Origin: Chitinibacter tainanensis DSM 15459
GTDB lineage: Bacteria; Pseudomonadota; Gammaproteobacteria; Burkholderiales; Chitinibacteraceae
Length of the DNA stretch: 64,000 nucleotides
NCBI RefSeq assembly: GCF_000429785.1
Contig: NZ_KE386952.1
Coordinates: forward strand, 62,001-126,000
Direction of reading: 5' to 3'
Shown here: one piece after another, positions 1 to 10,243 of the stretch
Layout of the letters: each line of letters starts with the position of its first letter
Position numbering within the stretch: the stretch's first letter is position 1
The notes under the pieces: generated by a model
Seen by the model: only the letters and a program-made list of their open reading frames with translations
Told to the model about the DNA's origin: nothing
Database searches by the model: none
Position numbers and translations under genes: made by a program

Positions 1-282
1 AATTTGCTGGGGCAACATGCACTGGCCTATTCGATTATCGCCTACCTGACGCTCTCGCGGCAGCGGCAAATCGCGGTGTTTCCATTCTGGCAGCAAGCGC
101 TGATCACGCTGGCGTTGCTCTTGCTGGCCCAGTCGATCATGCTGCTGATTCACCTGCTGATGGGCGCACAATTTATCGGCTGGAGCTATTTTGCCGGTAG
201 TTTGCTGGCGGCTTTTTTGTGGCCGCCGCTCTCGAATCTGATGATTATGTATCAGCGCAAGGACGTGCCGGACGAACTATGA
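1..282 (+). CDS. mreD: Rod shape-determining protein MreD, C-terminal part
   Basis: Inner-membrane component of the MreBCD-PBP2-RodA elongation complex. The reading frame is open at the left edge, so the start lies outside the window and only about 93 C-terminal residues are visible. They are strongly hydrophobic with three likely membrane segments and a short charged tail ending DVPDEL. The identity rests mainly on position: the next genes are mrdA and rodA, and mreBCD-mrdA-rodA is a standard order. The short spacing to mrdA (37 bases) suggests one transcript. Confidence 0.8.
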   Translation, partial: NLLGQHALAYSIIAYLTLSRQRQIAVFPFWQQALITLALLLLAQSIMLLIHLLMGAQFIGWSYFAGSLLAAFLWPPLSNLMIMYQRKDVPDEL

Positions 283-319
283 CGCACAGCCTGCTTAATG
301 CTCACCCCCGGAGTCTGCC

Positions 320-2254
320 ATGAGCCGGGTGGTGATGAATCATCATAATGAGCGCAACGCTTTCCAGGTGCGGCTGGCGGTAGCAATTTTATTTGTGCTG
401 CTGATGTTTTGTGTGCTCACTGGCCGTTTTGTCTGGCTACAGGTCTTGCAGCATGAGCGCTATCTGACGCTGGCCGAGCAAAACCGGATTTCGCTGGTGC
501 CGATTCCGCCCTCGCGCGGGATTATTCGCGACCGCAATGGCGTGGTACTGGCGCATAATTTCTCGGCCTACACGCTGGAAATTACTCCATCGAAAGTCGG
601 CGACCTCGAGGACACCATCACCCGCCTCAAAGGCATTGTCGAGATCACGCCCAAAGATCGCCGCCGCTTTAAAAAGCTGCAAGAAGAAACCAAAGACTTT
701 GAAACCCTGCCAATCCGCACCAAGCTCACCGATGAAGAAGTGGCGCGCTTTGCCGCGCAAAGCTATCGCTTTCCCGGGGTAGAAATCAAAGCGCGGCTGT
801 TTCGCCAATATCCGATGGGCGAATCAGCAAGCCACCTGATTGGCTATATCGGCCGTATCAACGATCGCGACCTCAAGCAGCTGGATGAAGATGGGGTACT
901 GCCCAATTACCGCGGCACCGATCACATCGGCAAGCTCGGGATCGAGCAAAGCTACGAAGCGCATCTGCACGGCCAAACCGGCTTTGAGCAGGTGGAAATC
1001 GATTCGGGTGGCCGCGCGGTACGCACTCTTAGCCGCACCCCACCGCAAACCGGCAAAGACCTGACCCTCGCCGTGGATATGAAACTGCAGCAGATGGTGG
1101 AGCAGCAATTTGCCGGCCGCCGCGGCTCGCTGGTGGCGATTGATCCGGCCACCGGTGGGATTTTGGCCATGGTGTCTCAGCCCGGCTTTGACCCCAATCT
1201 GTTTGTTGATGGTATCGACCCGCAAACCTGGACCGAACTTAATACCTCGCTGGATAAGCCCCTACTCAACCGCGCGATTCGCGGTGAATATCCGCCCGGC
1301 TCGACCTTCAAGCCCTTTATGGCAATTGCGGCGCTGGAGCTGAATCTGCCGCTGGTACACCAGACCATCAGCGACCCGGGTTATTTTGTATACGGCGGCC
1401 ACCGCTTTAATGATTCGAAAAAAGGCGGCTATGGATCGATGAACTTTGACCGCTCGATTCCGTATTCGTCAGACACCTATTTCTATCAGCTGGCCGTACA
1501 GATGGGGATTGATAACATCGCCAAATCGATGGCGATGCTCGATTTCGGCGTGCCCACCGGCGCCGATCTGCCGGGCGAGCGGCCCGGGATTTTGCCAAGC
1601 CCCGAATGGAAGAAAAAACGCTTTAAAAAACCGGCCCAGCAAAAATGGTACTCGGGTGAAACCGTGTCGATCGGGATTGGCCAAGGCTACAACGCCTTCA
1701 CCCCGATGCAGCTAGCACACGCCACCGCCACCATTGCTAATCGTGGCGTGGTATTTAAACCGCATGCGGTGTATTCGATGACCGACCCGGCCAGCGGTAA
1801 AACCACGCTGGTCGAGCCCAAACCGGTGAAAACCCTGCCGTGGAAACAGGAAAATATCGAGCGGGTAATTCGCGGCATGGAAGGCGTGATGACCGTCGGT
1901 ACAGGTGCCGGGGTATTCCGCAACGCCCCCTACACCTCGGCGGGTAAAACCGGTACCGCGCAGGTTTTCAGCTTGAAGGGCGCCAAATACAACGCCAACG
2001 CGATTAAAGAGCGGCTGCGCGATCACTCGTGGTTTATCGCGTTTGCCCCAGTGGATAAGCCCAAAATCGCGCTGGCGGTCATCGTTGAAAATGGCGGCTT
2101 CGGTGCGCAAGCTGCTGCGCCGATTGCCCGTAAAGTGCTCGATTATTATCTGACCGGCAAGCTGCCAAGCGATCCAGCCGTCGCCGCGTCGGGCGTGGCC
2201 AGCAAAGCGGCCAGCGAAGTGGTCGAGCAGGAAGGAGTAGTACCTCGTGATTAG
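320..2254 (+). CDS. mrdA: Penicillin-binding protein 2 (elongasome transpeptidase)
   Basis: DD-transpeptidase that cross-links peptidoglycan during cell elongation, anchored in the inner membrane with its catalytic domain in the periplasm. The protein has 644 residues, normal for PBP2. A single N-terminal membrane segment lies near residues 18-40, followed by the pedestal domain and the transpeptidase domain. All three active-site motifs are visible: S328-T-F-K331, S383-S-D385 and K543-T-G545. A second in-frame ATG lies 15 bases downstream and could be the start instead. It overlaps rodA by 8 bases, so the transpeptidase and its RodA glycosyltransferase partner are probably translationally coupled. 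Confidence 0.97.
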   Translation: MSRVVMNHHNERNAFQVRLAVAILFVLLMFCVLTGRFVWLQVLQHERYLTLAEQNRISLVPIPPSRGIIRDRNGVVLAHNFSAYTLEITPSKVGDLEDTITRLKGIVEITPKDRRRFKKLQEETKDFETLPIRTKLTDEEVARFAAQSYRFPGVEIKARLFRQYPMGESASHLIGYIGRINDRDLKQLDEDGVLPNYRGTDHIGKLGIEQSYEAHLHGQTGFEQVEIDSGGRAVRTLSRTPPQTGKDLTLAVDMKLQQMVEQQFAGRRGSLVAIDPATGGILAMVSQPGFDPNLFVDGIDPQTWTELNTSLDKPLLNRAIRGEYPPGSTFKPFMAIAALELNLPLVHQTISDPGYFVYGGHRFNDSKKGGYGSMNFDRSIPYSSDTYFYQLAVQMGIDNIAKSMAMLDFGVPTGADLPGERPGILPSPEWKKKRFKKPAQQKWYSGETVSIGIGQGYNAFTPMQLAHATATIANRGVVFKPHAVYSMTDPASGKTTLVEPKPVKTLPWKQENIERVIRGMEGVMTVGTGAGVFRNAPYTSAGKTGTAQVFSLKGAKYNANAIKERLRDHSWFIAFAPVDKPKIALAVIVENGGFGAQAAAPIARKVLDYYLTGKLPSDPAVAASGVASKAASEVVEQEGVVPRD

Positions 2255-3359
2255 ACATCTTTGGGAACGGATCAAGCGCCCGGTCGATCCTTGGCTATTC
2301 CTGTTTATCATGCTGCTGTTTGCGGTATCGAGCGTGGTGCTGTATTCCGCCTCAAATCGCGACCTTGAGCGGGTGATGGATAAAGTCACCTTTATGGGCG
2401 TCTCGCTGTTTGGCATGTGGTGTATTGCCAATATCAAGCCGCGCATTCTGATGCAGCTGGCACTGCCGGGCTATGCGCTGGGGGTATTGCTGCTGTTGGC
2501 GGTCGAGTTTTTCGGCATCACCAGTCATGGCGCTACCCGCTGGCTGAATATCGGTATCACCCGCATTCAGCCATCCGAGCTGATGCGACTGGCGCTGCCG
2601 CTGATGCTGGCCTGGTATTTCCATCATTTTGAATCGACGCTGAATTGGCGGCATTTTGTCGGGGCTGCGCTGATTATTTTGGTGCCATTTGCGCTGATTC
2701 TGAAGCAACCCGATCTGGGCACAGGCCTGTTGATTGCTTCATCGGGCTTTTATGTGCTGTTTTTTGCCGGCCTGTCGTGGTATTTCCTCGCCTTTATGAG
2801 CGTGGGCATCGGCATTTTTGCCTATATCGTGACGCACTGGAATCTCTGCGTGCAGGTGCTGCATGAATACCAGTGCCGCCGCATTGCCACCATGCTCGAC
2901 CCGATGGCCGACCCACTGGGCGCCGGTTATCACATTATTCAGGGCACGATTGCGATTGGCTCGGGCGGGGCGTTTGGCAAGGGCTGGCTGGCCGGCACAC
3001 AAACACATCTGGATTTCATCCCCGAGCGCACCACCGACTTTATCTTCGCCGTGTATGGCGAAGAATTCGGCCTGTTGGGCAACTGCGTTTTGCTGATTTT
3101 GTACTTGCTGGTGATTTTCCGCGGGCTGATGATCGCCAATAGCGCCAACACCCTGTTTGGCCGCCTGCTGGCCGGGGCGATTGCGATGAACTTCTTTACC
3201 TATGCCCTCGTCAATATGGGCATGGTCTCGGGGATGCTACCGGTGGTCGGTGTGCCTTTACCACTGATTTCGTATGGCGGTACCTCGATGGTTTCGATTC
3301 TGGCCACCTTTGGCTTGTTGATGAGCATCCAGCGCGACCGCTCGTTGATGAAAGGCTAA
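2247..3359 (+). CDS. rodA: Peptidoglycan glycosyltransferase RodA
   Basis: SEDS-family polymerase that extends glycan strands with PBP2 during elongation. The 370 residues contain about ten membrane segments and the typical SEDS C-terminal end: PLPLISYGGTS, then a short stretch ending SIQRDRSLMKG. A region reading GGAFGKGWLAGTQTHLDFIPE matches the conserved periplasmic loop of the family. The start is GTG inside the end of mrdA, with an AGGAAGGAG ribosome-binding site a few bases before it; no better start exists. Confidence 0.96.
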   Translation: MIRHLWERIKRPVDPWLFLFIMLLFAVSSVVLYSASNRDLERVMDKVTFMGVSLFGMWCIANIKPRILMQLALPGYALGVLLLLAVEFFGITSHGATRWLNIGITRIQPSELMRLALPLMLAWYFHHFESTLNWRHFVGAALIILVPFALILKQPDLGTGLLIASSGFYVLFFAGLSWYFLAFMSVGIGIFAYIVTHWNLCVQVLHEYQCRRIATMLDPMADPLGAGYHIIQGTIAIGSGGAFGKGWLAGTQTHLDFIPERTTDFIFAVYGEEFGLLGNCVLLILYLLVIFRGLMIANSANTLFGRLLAGAIAMNFFTYALVNMGMVSGMLPVVGVPLPLISYGGTSMVSILATFGLLMSIQRDRSLMKG

Positions 3360-3374
3360 GCGCAAGGACACAGC

Positions 3375-4349
3375 ATGCGACACAGCAGCAAGGGTATTAT
3401 TCTGGGCTCTTTGATTTTGGCGGCCTGCAGCACCACACCCCCACCCAGTACTACCCCGAGCAAACCCGCGCCCACGCCCCAGCCCAGCACCGCCCCCACG
3501 GGCCCAACGCTCAGCAGCAGTCCATCGCCTTATCGCTGTGAATACAGCCCCAAAACCGGCAATGGCGCGTTTTACAAAGACGATGGTCCGATGAGCGATC
3601 TGCCAGCCAATCTGGATTACATCGCCGAACCCGCGCCCAAGTGGGAGCCGCTGCACAAATGGGCCAATCGCCCCTACACCGTACTCGGGCTGTCGTTTAG
3701 CCCACTAGCGGCGCCCGGGCAATTGCAGGAGCAAGGCATCGCCAGCTGGTATGGCCGCAAGTTTCATGGCCAGAAAACCAGCACCGGCGAAGTCTACGAT
3801 ATGTTCCAGATGACGGCGGCTCACCCGACGCTGCCGTTACCGAGCTACGCCCGGGTGACCAATGTGAAAAACGGCCGCAGCGTGATTGTGCGCGTGAATG
3901 ATCGTGGTCCTTTTCATAAAGGCCGGGTGATGGATTTATCCTTCCTCGCCGCCTGCCGCCTTGGCTATGCCACGCAAGGCAGTGCTGAAGTTCGCGTTGA
4001 AAGCCTGCTGCCGGGCGATGCGCCAAGCACCGTGATTGCCGCGGCGCAAGTACCAGCGGCGACGCCGGCGCCAGCCAGCCCGAATCTGCCACGCCCGATT
4101 CCGGTGGCAGATGATCAGGGTGGGGGCGTGTATGTACAGTTAGGGGCGTTTAGCTCGCTGCAAAATGCCGATAACTTTAAAGCGCATCTGGCGCGCGAGC
4201 TGGATCGCGATACCGACAAACTGGTGATCCAGAGCGATGGCAAATTGCATCGGGTGAAATTGGGCCCTTATCGCAATCGCGACGCCGCGCTGGCGGCCAT
4301 TGCGCAAATCACTGGCGATAAAAACCTGCAAGCCGTGGTCGCGCGCTAG
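3375..4349 (+). CDS. rlpA: RlpA-type septal ring lytic transglycosylase lipoprotein with SPOR domain
   Basis: Outer-membrane lipoprotein of the RlpA family, which cleaves peptidoglycan strands lacking stem peptides. Residues 1-15 form a lipoprotein signal ending in the lipobox LAAC, followed by a Pro/Thr/Ser-rich linker. A double-psi beta-barrel domain (about residues 115-205) contains GIASWYG and VRVNDRGPF, the family hallmarks. A second Pro/Ala linker leads to a C-terminal SPOR domain (about 245-320, YVQLGAFSS) that would bind denuded glycan. It follows rodA by 15 bases, the usual mrdA-rodA-rlpA order. It ends convergently with the next gene. Confidence 0.93.
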   Translation: MRHSSKGIILGSLILAACSTTPPPSTTPSKPAPTPQPSTAPTGPTLSSSPSPYRCEYSPKTGNGAFYKDDGPMSDLPANLDYIAEPAPKWEPLHKWANRPYTVLGLSFSPLAAPGQLQEQGIASWYGRKFHGQKTSTGEVYDMFQMTAAHPTLPLPSYARVTNVKNGRSVIVRVNDRGPFHKGRVMDLSFLAACRLGYATQGSAEVRVESLLPGDAPSTVIAAAQVPAATPAPASPNLPRPIPVADDQGGGVYVQLGAFSSLQNADNFKAHLARELDRDTDKLVIQSDGKLHRVKLGPYRNRDAALAAIAQITGDKNLQAVVAR

Positions 4350-4436
4350 TACGCCAGCGCATCCGATCTTGCGCAGATACCCGACCCCAGTATCATCATG
4401 GCAAGATTGATTTGATTAGAATCTAGCCATATACCC

Positions 4437-7256
4437 CTAGCGCAAACCCGGATGGTCGCGCTGGGGTTTATCCAGCCAGTAGCCCTGCACCTGATCAACG
4501 CCAAATTCCACCAGCATTTTGAAGATGGCTTCGTTCTCGACGAATTCGGCAATCGTCGTTTTGCCCAGATCGTGGGCAATGCTCACCATCCCGCGCACGA
4601 ATACCTGGCTGTCGTGGTCATTTTGCAAATCGCGAATAAACAGCCCATCAATTTTCAGCACGTCGGCCTTCAATTGCTTCAGGTAGGCAAACGAGGCAAA
4701 ACCTACCCCAAAATCATCCAGACACACCACACACCCCGTGGCGCGCAGTGCATCAATAAAGCGCTGGGCATCGGTCATATCCGACACCGCCGAGGTTTCG
4801 GTCAGCTCTACCAGCAAGCGCTTGGGCTGCACGCGATATTGTTTGAGTAGATTATCGATATACGCCGGCAGCTCAGGGTCATCAAACGAACGGCCCGAGA
4901 CATTCACCGCAATGGATGGGCAGGACGGGAAATTGGCCAGCTGCTGGATCACTTTATGAATCACCCAGCGGTCCAGCTCCAGAATCTTGCCGCTTTTCTC
5001 AGCATGCGGGATGAAATGCCCCGGCATAATCACGCCGCCGGGCGAATCGGCATCTTTCATCCGCACCAGCGCTTCCAGATGCGCCAGTGATTTGTCATGG
5101 CAGTGATAAATACCCTGAAAATGCAGCTCGAAGCCATCGTGCTCCAGCGCATCCATAATCCGCTCTTTCCACGATAGCCGCGTCAGCTCATTGCGCGAAT
5201 GATCGGCATCGGGGTGATACAGCCGCCACGTACCCTTGCCGGCGGCCTTGGCCTGATACATAGCCGAATCGGCATGCGCGACCAAGTCTTCGGCATTGTC
5301 GGCATGCAGCGGATACAGCGCCACCCCCACCGAAGTGCGCGGGCGAATCATGTGCGTGCCGGTATTAAACTGGATTTGCGCAATCGAGCTCACAATCCGC
5401 TCAGCCAGCTTGCTGACTTCAAATTCACCACTTTCCGGCAGCAAGACGGCAAATTCATCCCCGCCCAGCCGCGAGAGCACTTCATGCCGGCGCACCTGCT
5501 TGCTGATTTCGCGAGCAATGCTCTTCAGTAGTTCATCGCCCACCGCATGGCCGAAGCTATCGTTTACATGCTTGAATTCGTCCAGATCAAAGAAGATCAG
5601 CGCCATCGATTGCTGGCGGCGATCCGCTTCGGACACCATCCGCTCCAGCTCTTGCTGGAAGCGGTGGCGGTTATACAAGCCCGTGAGCGCATCACGCTCG
5701 GCTAGGTTGACCATATGCTCGGCCAGCGCGCGCTGCTGGGTGACGTCTTCGTAAACCCACATCCGCCCATTGGTTTCGCCTTTCGGGTCGAGTACGCGGT
5801 AGCAGTTTTGCACCACGATGCGGCCATCATTCATGGTGATCTCGCCAAAATCGACGCGATCTTCCATCAGCGACAGCTCTTCGAGATAAATCGACAAAAT
5901 ATCGCCCAGCGCCGGGCGATTATCGGCCTGTTGCAACACCTGCCCCACCGGCCGGTGACTGAGCAATTCGGCACTGGAAATGCCCCACAGCTCGCAGAAA
6001 GCTGGGTTAAAAAACACCACCCGGTTATCGTTATCGAGGAATAACACCCCAAAGCGCATCGCCGCCAGCAAGGCCATCATCCGCGCGCGTTCGCTCTCGG
6101 CGCGCTGCAGATAGCTTTGCCCCAGCGATTGAATTTGCCGCAGCTCGACCACCGCCTTGCGCAGGGCCAGACGGTCGTCTTTCATGTCGGAGTTATCGCG
6201 CAAACTGGCGCGTAGGCCCTGATATTGGCCTTGATTATCAAACAGCGGCAGCCAGCTGGCCGAAGCCCAGAACAGCGCGCCATCGCGACGCACGGCGCGG
6301 AATTCATAATCTTGCTGCATTGATTGCTCGAGCAGCGCCTGCCGCAGCGCCCCATCCAGCCGCGCCCGCTCTTCGGGCGTAGCCAGCGAGAGCGGAAAAT
6401 CAGGCAGCAGATGACATTCATTCACCGAATAACCGGTCAGCCGCTCAACCGAAGCATTCACCCACACCAGCTTACCTTCGGGGTTGAGCCACAGCTCGGC
6501 ACTATAGGTATGGTCGGCAATGGCGTGAAACTTGGCCTCGGATTGCGACAAGGCATACACGCGATCGCGAATCACCCGCGCCATTTCATTAAAACGGCGG
6601 GTAATTTGCGCAACTTCATCATTGCCTTGCGGCTCGGCCAGCGCCTCGAAATGCCCTTGGCTGGCGGTCTCGGCCGCGCTCAGAATGCGATACAAATGCC
6701 GGGTTAGCCACACGCCCAGCATGGTCATCAAAATCACCGTGGCCAGCAAGCCCACGGCCAGCCCGAGCGCGCTTTGCCAGATCAGCCGGCGGGCGGCATC
6801 GTGCATGATGACATTGGAAATCCCGAAGCGCAGTTCGGCCAGCGCCTCACCACCCTGCTCGATGCGGGTGGCAGCATGGGTAATTACGGTATCGCTTTGC
6901 GCACCGACCGAGCTGGTATTGGGTTTAGGTAAGGGCTGCGAGACATCCCAGCCCCGCGCGGCGATGATCTGCTGGCGACTATCCAGCAGCACCAGATAAT
7001 CAATCCCTTCGGTCGAACGAATCCCATCGAGCAGATCGCTGGCTTTGGCCAGATCGCCGCTGGCCATCGGGGCGGTAAAGGCGGCACTGAGTAGCCGCGA
7101 TAATTCCTGCACGCGCACTTCACTGACCTGGTGCACCATCTCGGTCCAGATGCGGGAAGTATTGAGCAGCAGCACCAGCAATAATGCGGCTTGCACCAGA
7201 ATACTGGCGGCAATCAGCCGGCTGCGCAGCGAAGAAAAAAACGGGCGGACAAGCAT
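4437..7256 (-). CDS. Membrane PAS-GGDEF-EAL cyclic-di-GMP signalling protein
   Basis: Putative bifunctional or switchable cyclic-di-GMP enzyme of 939 residues. In order: an N-terminal membrane segment, a periplasmic sensor region, a second membrane segment, a HAMP domain, two PAS domains, GGDEF and EAL. The GGDEF motif is intact (about residues 597-601, RLGGDEFAVLLP) and so is EAL (about 727, LEALVR). The later phosphodiesterase motif reads DDFGVGFASF instead of the usual DDFGTGYSSL, so both activities are plausible but EAL activity is less certain. I chose the ATG at 7256 because it directly precedes a basic, hydrophobic membrane anchor; an upstream ATG would add 31 unlikely residues. The gene stands alone, convergent with rlpA. 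Confidence 0.9.
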   Translation of the reverse strand: MLVRPFFSSLRSRLIAASILVQAALLLVLLLNTSRIWTEMVHQVSEVRVQELSRLLSAAFTAPMASGDLAKASDLLDGIRSTEGIDYLVLLDSRQQIIAARGWDVSQPLPKPNTSSVGAQSDTVITHAATRIEQGGEALAELRFGISNVIMHDAARRLIWQSALGLAVGLLATVILMTMLGVWLTRHLYRILSAAETASQGHFEALAEPQGNDEVAQITRRFNEMARVIRDRVYALSQSEAKFHAIADHTYSAELWLNPEGKLVWVNASVERLTGYSVNECHLLPDFPLSLATPEERARLDGALRQALLEQSMQQDYEFRAVRRDGALFWASASWLPLFDNQGQYQGLRASLRDNSDMKDDRLALRKAVVELRQIQSLGQSYLQRAESERARMMALLAAMRFGVLFLDNDNRVVFFNPAFCELWGISSAELLSHRPVGQVLQQADNRPALGDILSIYLEELSLMEDRVDFGEITMNDGRIVVQNCYRVLDPKGETNGRMWVYEDVTQQRALAEHMVNLAERDALTGLYNRHRFQQELERMVSEADRRQQSMALIFFDLDEFKHVNDSFGHAVGDELLKSIAREISKQVRRHEVLSRLGGDEFAVLLPESGEFEVSKLAERIVSSIAQIQFNTGTHMIRPRTSVGVALYPLHADNAEDLVAHADSAMYQAKAAGKGTWRLYHPDADHSRNELTRLSWKERIMDALEHDGFELHFQGIYHCHDKSLAHLEALVRMKDADSPGGVIMPGHFIPHAEKSGKILELDRWVIHKVIQQLANFPSCPSIAVNVSGRSFDDPELPAYIDNLLKQYRVQPKRLLVELTETSAVSDMTDAQRFIDALRATGCVVCLDDFGVGFASFAYLKQLKADVLKIDGLFIRDLQNDHDSQVFVRGMVSIAHDLGKTTIAEFVENEAIFKMLVEFGVDQVQGYWLDKPQRDHPGLR

Positions 7257-7369
7257 AGTCTTGAGCTTACTATCAGTTCGCCGCTGCGCACTAGAAAAGC
7301 CGTTGATCGGCGTAAAAAACGCTGCAGTTCTGCGGGTTTTCACCCGCAAGGGCAGCAGGACAGCCGGGC

Positions 7370-8680
7370 TTAGCGGCTCAGCAGTTTCACAAATACTTTC
7401 GAGCGGCGCTGGTAGTTATACAGCTGCTTTTTCTCGATCGGCAAATCATCCACCGCGGCCTGCTTAAAGCCGCGCTCGACAAACCAGTGGCTGGTGCGCG
7501 TAGTGAGGGCAAAGAGTTTTTCCATGCCCATGCCGCGCGCCTGCTGCTCCACGTGGCGCAAAAGATCAGCGCCGCGGTCTTCATCGCGATAATCCGGGTG
7601 AATTACCAAGCAGGCGAGCTCGGCCATTTTGCTTTCCAGAAACGGATGAATCGCCACAATGCCGATGATCTTGCCATCGTGCTCCAGCACCGAATAGCGA
7701 TGGACTTCGCGCTCGAGCAATTCGCGCCCGCGCTTGACCAGTACACCCTGATCTTCCAGTGGCTCGATCAGCGCCAGCATCCCGCCGATGTCATCGATGG
7801 TGGCGTGGCGCAGGGTCTCGAGCGAGGCGCGCGAAATCATGGTGCCGATCCCATCGTGGGTAAACAGCTCCATCAACAGGCTGCCATCCACATGGTGCGT
7901 GATCAGATGCGCCCGCTTCACGCCATAGCGCACTGCGCGAATCGCACAGGGCAGATACAGCCGCACGTCTTCATTAACCTCGGGATGATCCTGCAAAAAC
8001 TGCTCGGCCTCGATGGCGGTCAGCTCGGTTTGCAGCTCGCCCTCGTCATTCACCACGCCTTGTTGGCCAAACATAAACAGCAGTTTGTCGGCTTTGAGCG
8101 CAATGGCGGTGCTGGTGGCGACATCTTCCAGTGTTAAGTTAAAAATCTCGCCGGTTGGCGAATAGCCGATGGTTGATAGCAGCACCATTTCGCCATCATC
8201 CAGCCGGTAATTGATGGCCGTGGTATCGACCTTGCGCACCTCACCGGTGTACTGCAGATCAATGCCATCGCGCACGCCCATCGGCTGGGCGGTCACAAAA
8301 TTGCCGGCCGAAACACGAATATCGGCATTGGCCATCGGCGAATTGGCCAAACCCATCGACAGCCAGGATTCGATCTCCACCCGCACATGGCCGGCAGCCT
8401 GAATCACGCATTCCAGCGCCTGGCTGTCGGTCACCCGCACGCCGTGATGATATTGCGGCGCCAGACCACGCTCGGCCATGCGCGCCTCAATTTGCGGCCG
8501 GGCGCCATGCACCACAATCAGCCGCACCCCCAGACTGGTTAGCAGGTTAATGTCGTGCGTCAGCGTGGCAAATTTGCCATCGCGCACCACCTCGCCGCCC
8601 AGGGCCAGCACAAAGGTCCGCCCGCGAAAAGCGTGGATATAAGGTGCGGCCTGCCGAAACCACTGTACGAAATCTTGCAT
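7370..8680 (-). CDS. argA: Amino-acid N-acetyltransferase (N-acetylglutamate synthase)
   Basis: Acetylates glutamate with acetyl-CoA, the first committed step of arginine biosynthesis in the cytoplasm. The 436 residues show the classical fusion: an N-terminal amino-acid-kinase fold (about 15-280, with FVLALGGEVV and LIVVHGARPQIEARM) that binds arginine, and a C-terminal GNAT domain (about 290-430, with LACLVIHPDYRDEDRGADLL). The start at 8680 (MQDFVQWF) matches the family. A longer frame from 8746 begins in the upstream gap and is unlikely. An inverted repeat (8693-8708) sits 13 bases before the start and could affect translation or termination. Confidence 0.95.
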   Translation of the reverse strand: MQDFVQWFRQAAPYIHAFRGRTFVLALGGEVVRDGKFATLTHDINLLTSLGVRLIVVHGARPQIEARMAERGLAPQYHHGVRVTDSQALECVIQAAGHVRVEIESWLSMGLANSPMANADIRVSAGNFVTAQPMGVRDGIDLQYTGEVRKVDTTAINYRLDDGEMVLLSTIGYSPTGEIFNLTLEDVATSTAIALKADKLLFMFGQQGVVNDEGELQTELTAIEAEQFLQDHPEVNEDVRLYLPCAIRAVRYGVKRAHLITHHVDGSLLMELFTHDGIGTMISRASLETLRHATIDDIGGMLALIEPLEDQGVLVKRGRELLEREVHRYSVLEHDGKIIGIVAIHPFLESKMAELACLVIHPDYRDEDRGADLLRHVEQQARGMGMEKLFALTTRTSHWFVERGFKQAAVDDLPIEKKQLYNYQRRSKVFVKLLSR

Positions 8681-8692
8681 TGATCTAGCCTT

Positions 8693-8743
8693 TTGCCCCC
8701 TGGGGCAAGCAAACACTGGCCAATCGGGGTATATCGCCCCGAT
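8693..8743 (-). promoter_or_regulatory. Two hairpins between the wbaP-like gene and argA
   Basis: Two inverted repeats lie in the 99-base gap. At 8693-8708, TTGCCC and GGGCAA pair around a four-base loop. At 8723-8729 and 8737-8743, ATCGGGG and CCCCGAT pair around TATATCG. Neither is followed by a T-run in the direction of transcription, so they are weak terminator candidates. They may end the glycan operon or regulate argA. The second contains the recurring ATATACCCC word on the minus strand. Confidence 0.35.
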
Positions 8744-8779
8744 CAAATATTATTAATACCTAGCTGGCAATACCCACCA

Positions 8780-10243
8780 TTAGTATGCGCCGTGTCCACT
8801 GACCACCGTGCGGATGGTTTTGCAGACAATCGCGATGTCATACCATAGATTCCAGTTTTTCACATACCACGCATCCAGCGCTACCCGCTCGGCATAGGTG
8901 GTGTCATTACGACCGGATACTTGCCACAAACCGGTCAGGCCCGGGCGCGCTTCAAGATAAAAATCTACTTTATCGCCGTAGCGCTCCAGCTCGGCGGCGA
9001 TCACCGGCCGTGGGCCAACCAGGCTCATTTCGCCTTTTAGCACATTCCATAACTGGGGAATCTCATCCAAGCTGGTTTTGCGCAAAAACGCCCCAATGCG
9101 GGTAATGCGCGGGTCGTTTTTCAGTTTGAAATCTTTATCCCATTCCGCCCGCGCAGCCGGATCGGTGGCGAGTAAGCGCTCTAACACTTCCTGACTGTTG
9201 TGCACCATGGTGCGAAATTTCCAGCACTTAAACGGCACGCCATTCATGCCGATGCGCTCGTGGCCAAAAAACACCGAGCCCGGCCCGCCCTCTTGCTTCA
9301 CCCGATACAGCACATACAACAACAGCGGCGAGAGCAACAATAGCCCCACGCTGGCGCCAAAGAGATCAAAGGCCCGCTTCAGCCGGATTAAAGGCTTCAC
9401 CATCAGATTATTGCGCACCCGCAGCAGCAGCACTTCATGGCTAAAGAAGTGATGCGGTACCACGCCAAATAGCGGCAAACCGGCTATCGGCGGAATAATG
9501 TGGATGTCTTTGTAGCGCAGCGATAATTGCTCCACCTGGCTACTGAGCTGTTGTAGCTCATCCTGATTCACCGCCACCACCACATGCGGGCGGCCATTGG
9601 CGGCCAGCCACGGCAGTAATTCTTCGCGCGCGAGCTTCACCACCGGCAGGCGTTCGTCGCCAAACACGAGTTCATCCTCCGCAGCGGCCTCGGTAGACAC
9701 AAAGGCCTGCACGCTAAAGCCCAGCGTGGGCTCGGAATGCATGGCGCGATAGGCGTCTTGCGCATTCACCCCAGCGCCGATAATCACCGTCGGTAATTGC
9801 CACAGCCCGGCGCGCAGCAGCGCGCGTTTAACCAGATGGCGGCAATAAGGCAGCAGCACCAGCGCCAGCCCCCACGACACCGGCCACAAAAACCGTGACA
9901 CGGTAAATTTGCCCAGCAGCACCAGCATGCCATTGAGCAAGGCCGCCAGCAGCAAGGCGCGCAGCACTTCCAATAGCTCATCCCAGAATGGCAAGCGCAG
10001 GCTGTAATGCCCGCGCCACCAGAAGCTGGCCACCGTGATCAGCGCCAACCCTAGAAACGCCAGCCCCTGCTGCTGGCCTTCCCACACCCACCACAGCTCC
10101 ATGCTGGCGCCGATGCGGTGATAACGGAACAGCCACAACAGCAGCATCGCCAGCCCGAATGACAAGGCCAAGGCGGCAAAATCGGCCAGCGCGAGCCAAG
10201 GCTTGGCCCGCTCGGCGTGCAGGTGTTTTTCTTCTTGCATCAT
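8780..10243 (-). CDS. Undecaprenyl-phosphate sugar phosphotransferase, WbaP-like
   Basis: Likely transfers hexose-1-phosphate from a nucleotide sugar to undecaprenyl phosphate, starting glycan assembly on the cytoplasmic face of the inner membrane. The 487 residues carry four to five N-terminal membrane segments, a soluble central domain with a Rossmann-like start ([10 protein letters not shown]), a membrane segment near 295-315, and the bacterial sugar transferase domain. The latter shows [34 protein letters not shown] and the C-terminal GAY typical of WbaP. It is the last gene of the cluster and overlaps the preceding GT4 gene by four bases (ATGA). The sugar, galactose or glucose, cannot be told from sequence. 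Confidence 0.9.
   Translation of the reverse strand: MMQEEKHLHAERAKPWLALADFAALALSFGLAMLLLWLFRYHRIGASMELWWVWEGQQQGLAFLGLALITVASFWWRGHYSLRLPFWDELLEVLRALLLAALLNGMLVLLGKFTVSRFLWPVSWGLALVLLPYCRHLVKRALLRAGLWQLPTVIIGAGVNAQDAYRAMHSEPTLGFSVQAFVSTEAAAEDELVFGDERLPVVKLAREELLPWLAANGRPHVVVAVNQDELQQLSSQVEQLSLRYKDIHIIPPIAGLPLFGVVPHHFFSHEVLLLRVRNNLMVKPLIRLKRAFDLFGASVGLLLLSPLLLYVLYRVKQEGGPGSVFFGHERIGMNGVPFKCWKFRTMVHNSQEVLERLLATDPAARAEWDKDFKLKNDPRITRIGAFLRKTSLDEIPQLWNVLKGEMSLVGPRPVIAAELERYGDKVDFYLEARPGLTGLWQVSGRNDTTYAERVALDAWYVKNWNLWYDIAIVCKTIRTVVSGHGAY

Noticed and set aside
1712-2446. 244-codon open frame on the minus strand
   Set aside because: Antisense to mrdA and rodA, whose motifs are intact; its translation has no recognisable domain.
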